Origin: Klebsiella pneumoniae
GTDB lineage: Bacteria > Pseudomonadota > Gammaproteobacteria > Ga0077536
Direction: 5' to 3'
DNA length: 15,992 nt
Assembly (NCBI GenBank): GCA_945873015.1
Contig: CAMCBY010000032.1
Span: 1 to 15,992, forward strand
Shown: piece by piece, positions 1 to 7,800 of the stretch
Numbering within the stretch: the stretch's first letter is position 1
Layout: every line of letters begins with the position of its first letter
Notes under the pieces: model-generated
Told to the model about the DNA's origin: nothing
What the model saw: the letters and a program-made list of their open reading frames with translations, nothing else
Database searches by the model: none
Made by a program: the position numbers and the translations under genes

Positions 1-24
1 CGCGATGCGGCGACGTTCAGCCGC

Positions 25-100
25 GGCCTGGGGCCACGGCTGTCGAACCTGCGACCTACCGCTTAGGAGGCGGTTGCTCTATCCGCTGAGCTACCAGGGC
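25..100 (-). tRNA. tRNA-Arg (anticodon CCT), 3' part aberrant
   Basis: Read on the minus strand from position 100, the sequence gives acceptor 5' strand GCCCTGG, a D-arm with stem GCTC/GAGC, an anticodon arm with stem ACCGC/GCGGT around loop CTCCTAA (anticodon CCT, reading the rare arginine codon AGG), a five-base variable loop, and the start of a T-arm (GCAGG then TTCGA, to position 43). The expected T-stem partner CCTGC is missing. From 42 downward the sequence runs CAGCCGTGGCC, then CCAGGCC at 31-25, which would pair with the 5' acceptor strand with one mismatch. The T-arm region would be 21 bases instead of 17 and would not pair, and no CCA is encoded. The 5' 58 bases are certain; the 3' end at 25 is a guess. 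It may be a decayed tRNA, a recombination junction at the T-loop (tRNA genes are common integration sites), or a sequence error. Confidence 0.7.
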
Positions 101-158
101 AATGACGTGCAGGCCGGCAGTTTAGCAGGACCGCCCAGCCCAAGTGCGCTGTCCCGTG

Positions 159-187
159 ATTGTAAGCAATCGTCACCGCACCGTTAA
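159..187 (-). promoter_or_regulatory. possible promoter of the tRNA-Arg gene
   Basis: On the minus strand a TACAAT hexamer (164-159) lies 17 bases downstream of TTAACG (187-182). Spacing is ideal and the -10 is good, but the -35 is poor. It would start transcription near 152, about 50 bases before the tRNA. The same spot holds a short inverted repeat GATTG-TAAG-CAATC (158-171). This is a weak call from base matches alone. Confidence 0.3.
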
Positions 188-341
188 CAATGCGTAAATC
201 CGGACGCGCAGCATGCCCCGTGGGCCACCTGCACGGAACAATCGAGTGCGGGCGGCGGGGCGCAAGTGCTGCGCACCAGCCTTTATGAGGTGACGGCGAC
301 GACCGATTTGCCGGTAGCACACTGCCGGACAGGCGAATGAT

Positions 342-2711
342 ATGAACAAGCGTATCCAGGACAATGCACCGGTAGTGTCGGACCTCTTCGAGCGGCGCCT
401 CAAGGACAGCATCCTGCGCCGCGCGGTGGAAGTGTTTCCCGGCACCGAGCGCGATGAGCTCATGCTGCTGGTCGATGACCTCGCGCGGCGTCTCGATTCG
501 CTGGTTGAAGCGACCCAGAAGGTGCGCGAGTCATTGTCGTTCGACGTGGTGCTGACGCGGCTCATGACGCTCATCACCGAAGCTTTCGATGCCGATCGCA
601 GCTCGCTGTTCTTGTACGACGCCGAAACCCGCGAACTGTTCTCGCGCGTCGCGCAGGGCGAGATGGTCGATGAAATCCGTTTTCCCGCCGAGGTCGGTAT
701 CGCCGGCAGTGTTTTCACCCGTGGCGAACCCGCCATCATCCATAACGCCTATGCCGATGCACGCTTCAACAGCGCGGTCGATGCGGCTACGGGCTACCAC
801 ACCCATAACATCCTGTGCGTGCCACTGCGCACCCGCGGTGGCGATGTGATCGGGGTGACGGAAGTGTTGAACAAGCGCCAGGGTGATTTTACCCCCGCCG
901 ATTGTGCGCTCCTGCAGGCTTTCACTACCCACACTTCGATGGTGATTGAGGCCGCCCAGCTGTCGGACCGTGCACGCGCTTCGCAGCGGGAAGAGGCGCA
1001 TATTCTGGCGGTCACGCAGGCGGTGTCCTCGGAACTCAATATAGACAAACTGCTGCGCAAGATAATCGGCATCGCCACCGACCTGCTCGACGCCGAACGC
1101 AGCACTTTGTTTCTGCACGACGCTGAACGTGACGAGCTGTGGTCGCGGGTCGCGGAGGGACTGGCCGAACGCGAGATTCGTATTCCTTCCCATCTCGGCA
1201 TTGCTGGTGAGGTGTTCTCGACCCGCACTGCGGTCAATATTGCCGATGCCTATGCGGACCCGCGCTTCAACCCCGAAGTCGACCGCAAGACCGGCTATCG
1301 CACGCGTTCAATTCTGTGCGTGCCGGTATTGAACAAACACGGCGTGCCGGTCGGCGTGGTGCAGGTGCTGAACCGGCGCGGCGGGCCGTTCCGCTTGCGC
1401 GACCAGCAGCGCCTGGAAATGCTCGCGGCGCAGAGCGCCATCGCGCTGGATAATGCGCGCCTGTTCCGCGAGGTGCTGGACGAGCGTAATTACACCGAGA
1501 ACGTGCTGCGCAGTCTGTCCGATGCCGTATTGACCCTCGACAACCTCGGCAATGTGGCCAAGCTCAACGATGCCGCGCGCGCGCTGTTGCGGGTGCGTTC
1601 CGACGAAGTTCTGGGCGCGTCGGCCGTGCGCCTGTTCTCCCGCGCCAATCCGTGGCTGCTGACCAGCGTGCAGAAAGTCATCAGCGAGCGGGTCGCCGAC
1701 TTTGGCGTTGATGCCAGTCTGTGTCGTTTCGATGGCGAGAAGGTAGCCGTCAACTACCACACCACACCGCTCGCGGCGCCGGACGGCGCACCGCTCGGCT
1801 GCACCATCATCATCGACGACATCACCGAGGAAAAGCGCCTGCGCGCGACCATGGCGCGTTATATGACCGCGTCGGTTGCCGAACAAGTGCTGGCGGCGGG
1901 AGAGTCAGTGCTCGGCGGTCGTTCGCAGATGGCGACGGTGCTGTTCTCGGACATCAAAGGTTTCACCGCCATCGCCGAAGTTCTCGGCCCGCAGCAGACG
2001 GTGTCGATGCTGAACGAGTATTTCAGCGAGATGGTCGAGATAGTGTTCGAGCATCACGGCATTCTCGACAAGTTCATCGGCGACGCCATCATGGCGGTGT
2101 TCGGCACACCGTTCGCTTCGCCGCAGGATGCCGACAATGCGCTCAAGGTGGCGCTTGGCATGCGGCGTGCGCTGGTGGCTTTCAATGCGCGCCAGGCGGC
2201 CGTCGGTAAACCCTGTTTCGAGATTCGTATCGGCATCAATTCGGGCGACGTGGTGGCGGGCAACATCGGCTCAACGCGACGGATGGATTACACGGTGGTC
2301 GGCGACGGCGTGAATGTCGCAGCGCGCCTGGAGAGCGCCAATCGTTACCTCGGCACCGGCATTCTGATCAGCGCTGCAACCCGCGCGCAATTGCGCGACT
2401 ACTACCGCCTGCGCGAGGTTGACCTACTGCGCGTCAGCGGTAAACGCGAGCCTGTGCCGGTGTTCGAGGTGCGTGGGCATGGTGACGATCCGCGGCCGGC
2501 GGGCGAACTCGAGATGCTGGAAAGTTACGCGCGCGGCCTGGCGGCCTATCGTGCGCGGGCCTGGTCAGCGGCGGTTGCACACTTCGAGGGCGCGCTCGCC
2601 ATCGCACCACAGGATCAGCCAGCGCGACTGCTGCGCGAGCGCGCGCTGTTTTGTCAGTACCAGGAGCCGCCGCCCGAATGGGACGGGGTGTGGACGCTCA
2701 GCGATAAATAA
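342..2711 (+). CDS. GAF-GAF-PAS adenylate cyclase, class III (CyaB type)
   Basis: Predicted cytosolic enzyme converting ATP to cAMP. The 789-residue protein has a helical N-terminus (1-60), GAF-1 (about 68-205), GAF-2 (about 235-375), PAS (about 385-500) and a class III cyclase domain (about 525-700). Catalytic residues are complete: metal-binding D537 (FSDIKGF) and D581 (GDAIMAVFG), adenine-specifying K577 and D649, and the N658/R662 pair of NVAAR, so it should make cAMP rather than cGMP. The GAFs are similar to each other (AYADxRFN...D...GY in both) and carry NKxF-like motifs (N177-K178...F183...D187; N344-R345...F350...D354). The order matches cyanobacterial CyaB1/CyaB2, whose GAF pairs bind cAMP. 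The tail (about 725-770) looks like one TPR-type helical repeat. No membrane segment is seen. A partial Shine-Dalgarno AGGCG lies six bases before ATG 342. The gene is monocistronic and convergent with glnS, 45 bp apart. Confidence 0.9.
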   Translation: MNKRIQDNAPVVSDLFERRLKDSILRRAVEVFPGTERDELMLLVDDLARRLDSLVEATQKVRESLSFDVVLTRLMTLITEAFDADRSSLFLYDAETRELFSRVAQGEMVDEIRFPAEVGIAGSVFTRGEPAIIHNAYADARFNSAVDAATGYHTHNILCVPLRTRGGDVIGVTEVLNKRQGDFTPADCALLQAFTTHTSMVIEAAQLSDRARASQREEAHILAVTQAVSSELNIDKLLRKIIGIATDLLDAERSTLFLHDAERDELWSRVAEGLAEREIRIPSHLGIAGEVFSTRTAVNIADAYADPRFNPEVDRKTGYRTRSILCVPVLNKHGVPVGVVQVLNRRGGPFRLRDQQRLEMLAAQSAIALDNARLFREVLDERNYTENVLRSLSDAVLTLDNLGNVAKLNDAARALLRVRSDEVLGASAVRLFSRANPWLLTSVQKVISERVADFGVDASLCRFDGEKVAVNYHTTPLAAPDGAPLGCTIIIDDITEEKRLRATMARYMTASVAEQVLAAGESVLGGRSQMATVLFSDIKGFTAIAEVLGPQQTVSMLNEYFSEMVEIVFEHHGILDKFIGDAIMAVFGTPFASPQDADNALKVALGMRRALVAFNARQAAVGKPCFEIRIGINSGDVVAGNIGSTRRMDYTVVGDGVNVAARLESANRYLGTGILISAATRAQLRDYYRLREVDLLRVSGKREPVPVFEVRGHGDDPRPAGELEMLESYARGLAAYRARAWSAAVAHFEGALAIAPQDQPARLLRERALFCQYQEPPPEWDGVWTLSDK

Positions 2712-2756
2712 CGCGTTACGCGCATTCTGCTGCCTCGCGCATCACACCCGCTCGAC

Positions 2757-4442
2757 TCACGCGCTGTCGCCCTCGCTGATACGCGCCCAGGTGTCGCGCA
2801 AGGTCACGGTACGGATGAAAACCGGCGCGTTGGCGCCGGCATCGACCGCATCGCGACAGAAATAGCCGACTCGCTCGAACTGAAAGTTGCTCGCGGTACT
2901 GGTGAGCAGGGCCGGTTCTGCCTGCGCCACGGTGTTGACCAGCAGCGACTCGGGATTCAGATGGGCCAGGAAGTCATCCTGCGCTGCCGGGTCGGGCACA
3001 TTGAACAGGCGATCGATGAGGCGTACTTCGAGCGGCACGCCGTGGCTGGCCGACACCCAGTGAATGATGCCTTTGACTTTGCGTCCGTCGGGATTCTGGC
3101 CACCGGCGGTCGTGGGGTCGTACTGGCAGCGCAATTCGGTCACACGGCCGTCGGCGTCCTTGACCACATCGGTGCAGCGGATGACGTAGCTGAAACGCAG
3201 CCGCACTTCAGCGCCCGGCGCGAGGCGGTGATATTTTTTCGGCGGCTGTTCCATGAAGTCGTCGCGGTCAATGTAAATCTCGCGGGTCAGCGGCATGCGG
3301 CGCGTGCCGAATGACGGGTCTTTGGGATGGTTCTGCACTTCCAGCCATTCGACCTGGTTCGCGTCGAAGTTCTCGATGACCACCTTGACCGGGTTCAGTA
3401 CCACCAGCGCGCGCGGCGCACTGCGGTCGAGTTCCTCGCGCACGCAGTTTTCCAGTACGCCCATGTCGATCACGGTCTGCTTTTTGGTCACACCGACACG
3501 TTCGCAGAAGCTGCGGATAGCCGCCGGCGGATAACCGCGCCGGCGCATGCCTTTCAGGGTCGGCAAGCGCGGGTCGTCCCAGCCGCTGACATGACCATCG
3601 CGCACCAGGGTCAGGAGTTTGCGTTTGCTGGTGATGGTGTAATTCAACTCCAGGCGGGCGAACTCTATCTGCTGCGGATGAGCCGGCACATCCAACTGGT
3701 CGAGCACCCAGTCGTAGAGCGGGCGATGGTCCTCGAACTCAAGTGTGCACAGCGAGTGGGTGATGCCTTCCAGTGCGTCGGAGACGCAATGCGCATAGTC
3801 GTACATCGGGTAGATTTTCCACGCGTCACCGGTGCGGTGATGGGGAGCATGGCGAATACGAAACAGGGCCGGGTCGCGCATGTTGATATTCGGCGCGGCC
3901 ATGTCGATGCGGGCACGCAGAATATGTGCCCCCTCGGGGAACTCGCCGGCGCGCATGCGCGCGAACAGGTCGAGATTCTCGTCGACACTGCGCTCGCGGT
4001 AAGGACTGGCCTGGCCGGCTTCGGTCAGGTTGCCGCGGGTCGCGCGGATCTGCTCGGCGCTCTGGCTGTCGACGTAGGCGCGGCCCTGACGGATGAGGTC
4101 GCAGGCGTAACCATAGAGGGCTTCGAAGTAGTCCGAGGCATGAAACAGGCGCTCGCCCCAGTCAAAACCCAGCCAGCGCACGTCGGCTGCGATGGCGGCG
4201 GTGTACTCCTCGTCCTCGGTGTCGGGATTGGTGTCATCAAAGCGCAGATTACAGGTGCCGCTGTATTCCTCGGCGATGCCGAAGTTGAGGCAGATGGATT
4301 TGGCGTGGCCGATATGTAGATAGCCATTGGGCTCGGGCGGGAAACGCGTCGCGACACGACCGCCGTGTTTGCCTGAGGCGTTGTCGGCATCAATGATGTG
4401 ACGAATGAAATGGGCGGGCGCGAGATCGGGTTTGGAGTCCAT
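2757..4442 (-). CDS. glnS: glutaminyl-tRNA synthetase
   Basis: Class I aminoacyl-tRNA synthetase that charges tRNA-Gln with glutamine in the cytosol. Within 561 residues it shows the N-terminal FPPEPNGYLHIGHAKS block with the HIGH motif at 43-46, the LRFDDTNP motif, the KMSKS-equivalent ITSKRK (270-275; E. coli has VMSKRK), then WDDPRLPTL, RRRGYPP, the anticodon-binding beta-barrel region with KVKGIIHWVSASH, and a C-terminal GYFC...LRDTWA. Length and order match the E. coli enzyme closely, and the Gln-specific FPPEPNGYLHIGH block rules out GltX. The reading frame is open upstream to 4544, but homology begins only with MDSKPDLAPAHFIR, so ATG at 4442 is chosen; no strong Shine-Dalgarno precedes it. 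It ends 45 bp from the convergent cyclase gene. Confidence 0.97.
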   Translation of the reverse strand: MDSKPDLAPAHFIRHIIDADNASGKHGGRVATRFPPEPNGYLHIGHAKSICLNFGIAEEYSGTCNLRFDDTNPDTEDEEYTAAIAADVRWLGFDWGERLFHASDYFEALYGYACDLIRQGRAYVDSQSAEQIRATRGNLTEAGQASPYRERSVDENLDLFARMRAGEFPEGAHILRARIDMAAPNINMRDPALFRIRHAPHHRTGDAWKIYPMYDYAHCVSDALEGITHSLCTLEFEDHRPLYDWVLDQLDVPAHPQQIEFARLELNYTITSKRKLLTLVRDGHVSGWDDPRLPTLKGMRRRGYPPAAIRSFCERVGVTKKQTVIDMGVLENCVREELDRSAPRALVVLNPVKVVIENFDANQVEWLEVQNHPKDPSFGTRRMPLTREIYIDRDDFMEQPPKKYHRLAPGAEVRLRFSYVIRCTDVVKDADGRVTELRCQYDPTTAGGQNPDGRKVKGIIHWVSASHGVPLEVRLIDRLFNVPDPAAQDDFLAHLNPESLLVNTVAQAEPALLTSTASNFQFERVGYFCRDAVDAGANAPVFIRTVTLRDTWARISEGDSA

Positions 4443-4832
4443 GGGCGAAGTCAGACGATGATCGTGATGGGTGCCGATTATAGGGGTGTTTGCCGTCGGT
4501 CTGGCGTCGCCTGTCACGGTGGTCGACTCAAACGTGTTGCGCACGGCGTCTGACTGATGTCAGCGTCGCCATTGCTGGTATGCGGCATGTTATGCACAGA
4601 TGCAGTACCGCGCCCGACAATCCGTTACATCCAGGATGCCGGTGTTACACTGCAGGCAGTGCGAAGTTCGCCACACCACCGGCCAGGATAGCTACGTGGC
4701 GCCGGCAGTCGCGACCACCCGCCTGGCGCGGGACAATAGTTCAACAATGCATGTTGGTGTGGCGACGCCGAGGGCCGGCGGCGCGCGTGCAAACATGTTT
4801 GAGCGGATGCGACGAGTGCAATAACCGTTCAC
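4443..4832. other. 390-bp intergenic region between divergent glnS and the PilZ-DUF1631 gene
   Basis: This stretch should contain both divergent promoters, but I find no convincing -35/-10 pair on either strand. It holds several small dyads: GGCG-CTGAC-TGAT-GTCAG-CGCC with an uneven internal loop (4545-4570), CACTGC-AG-GCAGTG (4648-4661), CCCGC-CTGGC-GCGGG (4718-4732) and the perfect palindrome AAACATGTTT (4791-4800), the last one 33 bp before the downstream start codon. Any could be an operator or a leader hairpin. Reading frames across it have no recognisable protein character. Confidence 0.5.
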
Positions 4833-7800
4833 ATGACAGCAGGATACGGACAGGGTAGCGGCGCTGAACAGCGGCGTTTTGCGCGCGTCCCGATCAACCT
4901 CGAGGGGCTGATCGGCATCGCCGGACGGGTGCCTGTGGCCTGCACCGTGCGTGACTTCTGCGTGGGCGGCATGTTCATCAGTGCCGATCCAGCAGCCTAC
5001 GCCAACCTGCCGGCCAATCCGTCAGCGGTATTGTTCTTTGCGCTGTTCGTGGACGGCGTCAAACAGGATTTTCAGATCCATCTCGAGATCGCGCGTGCGG
5101 TGGCAAAGGGCATCGGCGTGTCGTTCGTCAATCCGGATGCCAAGGCGGTCGAGTTGCTCGGTCATCTCGCCGCCGCCAGCGCGCCGCCTCCGGCGCCCGA
5201 AAACAGTGCTGCCCTCGGACGTACCCAGCAACGTTTTGCCCCCGAATTTGCCACACTGTCAGGACCACTCGCGGCGCTGTGCGCCGAACATGTGCGGCGC
5301 CTGTGTGAGCGCTTCGTGGCGCGGGTAGATGAAGTGTTGTTCCTGGCCGCGCGCGATGCCGGCAGCAACGTTGATCAGACCCGTCTGCTTGACGCCCAGC
5401 GCGAGATTCGAGGCCGCAAACAGCGCATCATCGAGGCCGTACCGCGACGCGTCGAGACCGGCGTGGCGATCCTCGCTGACCCACTCGCTGAACTTGAGAA
5501 AGACCCGAAATCGGTCGGACTGGCGGACTTGTCGCTGGTTGATAAGGAGGAGTTCGAAGAGTTTCTGGTGATCTCGGAAATGGTTTCGGAGCTCGAACCG
5601 GAATTTACCGAACCCCTGTTTGGACTCGGCCGGCGTTTCAGCTACCTCGCCAATCGCGAAGTCGATCTGGGCTCGATGCCAATCAGCCCGGGCGTGCTGT
5701 GTAATGCGATATCCGATTGTCTCAAGGGCCTGCAGTCCGACCGGCGTGCTAACGCACGCATCTACAAAGTTCTGCACGAAGTGATGTCGGGTAATCTCGG
5801 GCGTCTCTATGACGAAGTGAACGCCATGCTCATCGAGCGTGGCATTTTGCCTGTCATCGAAAAGGACAAACCGGCCCCGCGCAAACGCGCCGAGAGCACC
5901 GGATTTGATACGCCGACGCCCGAACCGGAAGCGCCGGTAGCAGCGCAACCGAACGAGGAGGCGCTGCTCGATCTCATGCCCGGGCCGGACAACTATCAGG
6001 GCCGGCCACCGTCTTATGGCGGCGCACCGGGGCCGATCAGTGCCGCGCCGCGCAGTGCCGTTGCGCCGGCCATGCCGAGCGCGCCACCCGCGGGTTACGA
6101 AGGACAGGCGGGACAGTCGGGCGGGCAAGTGGGTAACGAGAGCGGCTACGCCGTGCAGGGCGCACCGTCCGCTGGTTACCCGCCCCAAAGCGCGCAAGCT
6201 GGTGGTTATGCCGTGCAGGGCGCGCAGCCGAGTATGCCGGCCGGTGGCTACGCCGTGCAGGGCGCGCAGCCGGGTATGCCGGCCGGTGGTTATGCCGTGC
6301 AGGGCGCGCAGCCGAGTATGCCGGCTGGCGGTTATGCCGTGCAGGGCGCGCAGCCAAGTGTGCCGGCTGGCGGTTATGCCGTGCAGGGTGCGCAGCCAAG
6401 TATGCCGGCTGGCGGTTATGCCGTGCAGGGCGCGCAGCCGAGTGTGCCACCTGGCGGTTATGTCGTGCAGGGTGCGGCACCGAGCGTGCCTGCCGGCGCC
6501 TATGCCGACGGGGGTGTCGCGCTTGAAGGTGGCGTGGCTGCAGCAGGGGGCGGCGTGCCGTTGGTCACTGGCGCGGCGACAGTGCAGTTCGGCAACACCC
6601 CATTTGGTGGCACGGCCAATCTTGTCGCCCTGCCTGCCGGCTGGGTGAGCACGGGTGCACGCCATGTCGCACCGACCATGCAGCAAGCCTATTCCACCGC
6701 ACAGGCGCAACTTGCCCTGCGTCGTCAGCTCGTGCCCGACGGCGGCCCTGATCTCTCCGAGTCATTGCGCATGCGCGGTGACTACAGTCGTACCCAGATT
6801 CTGGATGGATTGTCGGATCTGCAGGAGGCGTATGCACAAACCGATACGCCATCACTGCTGGACGTGCCGGCCCTCAAGCGCCGTATCACCGAGGCACTGA
6901 TCAGCGACGGCGCCCCGCACAAGCTGATCGGGGGCGAAGCGGCTGACGCCATCGAAGTGGTGGCCAATCTGTTCAGCGCATTGCTGCATGACGCCTTCGT
7001 CGCCAAGAGCGCCAAAAATCACCTCACGCGCCTGCAACCGGCGGTACACCGCGCGGCGATGCTCGACCAGGAGTTCTTTGCCTCGACCCAGCATCCGGTC
7101 CGCCAGTTGGTCGACCGCATCTCGCAGGTGCGCGACGGCCAGGGCGATTCCTTTCAGCGCCGCAATGAACGGGTCGAACAACTGGTGGTCCGCGCCAACC
7201 GCAGCTTCCTCGACGATGTCGCGGTGATCGCACCGCTGGTTGATGAACTGGACGGCATTCTGGGTGAGCAGCGCGACGAGTATCAGCACAACGTGCAGAA
7301 CGTGGTGGCGTCCTGCGAACAGCAGCAGCGGGTGCTCGAAGAGCGCCGCGGCCAGTCGCTGGAAGCGACTGATACCTCGCTCGAGCGAGCCAATCTGCCG
7401 GAGGAATGGAATCGTTGGCTCGAGCGCTCACGCGAACTCGAAGTTGGCCAGCAGGCGATGATGAACGCCAACTCGGCCAACCCGAATCTGGTCAGTCTGG
7501 TGTGGAAGGAACCGCGCAATCATCTGTTCGTATTTGTTGATGAGGTCGGTAACAAGGCCAGCACCCTGACTCTGCAACAGGTTGCGATGTATCTGCGTCG
7601 CGGCACGCTGCGTACCCTCGACAACGAAATTGAAAGTGCGCCGCTCGAGCGCGCCATGTTTGGTGTGGTCGATCAGTTGCACAGCCAGGTCGAGGAGCAG
7701 GCCACCCGTGACCCGCTCACCGGTTTCCTGTCGCGCCGCTTCTTTATCGAGGCGATAGACGCGTCGCTGGCCGGCGGTGATGCCGGTGGCACCAAACACG

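Noticed and set aside
2712..2722. Terminator between the cyclase and glnS genes
   Set aside because: Only a 4-bp CGCG-TTA-CGCG stem with no T run is present, too weak to call.
3327..4319. Plus-strand open frame (330 codons) inside glnS
   Set aside because: glnS on the minus strand has HIGH and SKR motifs throughout this interval; the plus frame is a G+C-rich antisense artefact.
4490..4858. Plus-strand frame of 122 codons in the intergenic region
   Set aside because: It is Arg/Cys-rich with no domain, overlaps glnS upstream sequence and the PilZ start, and looks like random open frame in G+C-rich DNA.
6201..6494. CRISPR-like periodic repeat
   Set aside because: The units are contiguous, in frame and without spacers; they encode a protein repeat.
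5259..6710. Long minus-strand open frame (483 codons) opposite the PilZ-DUF1631 gene
   Set aside because: Its sequence is rich in Arg, His and Ala and mirrors the 42-bp repeat in reverse; it has no domain character, while the plus strand has clear PilZ and DUF1631 features.
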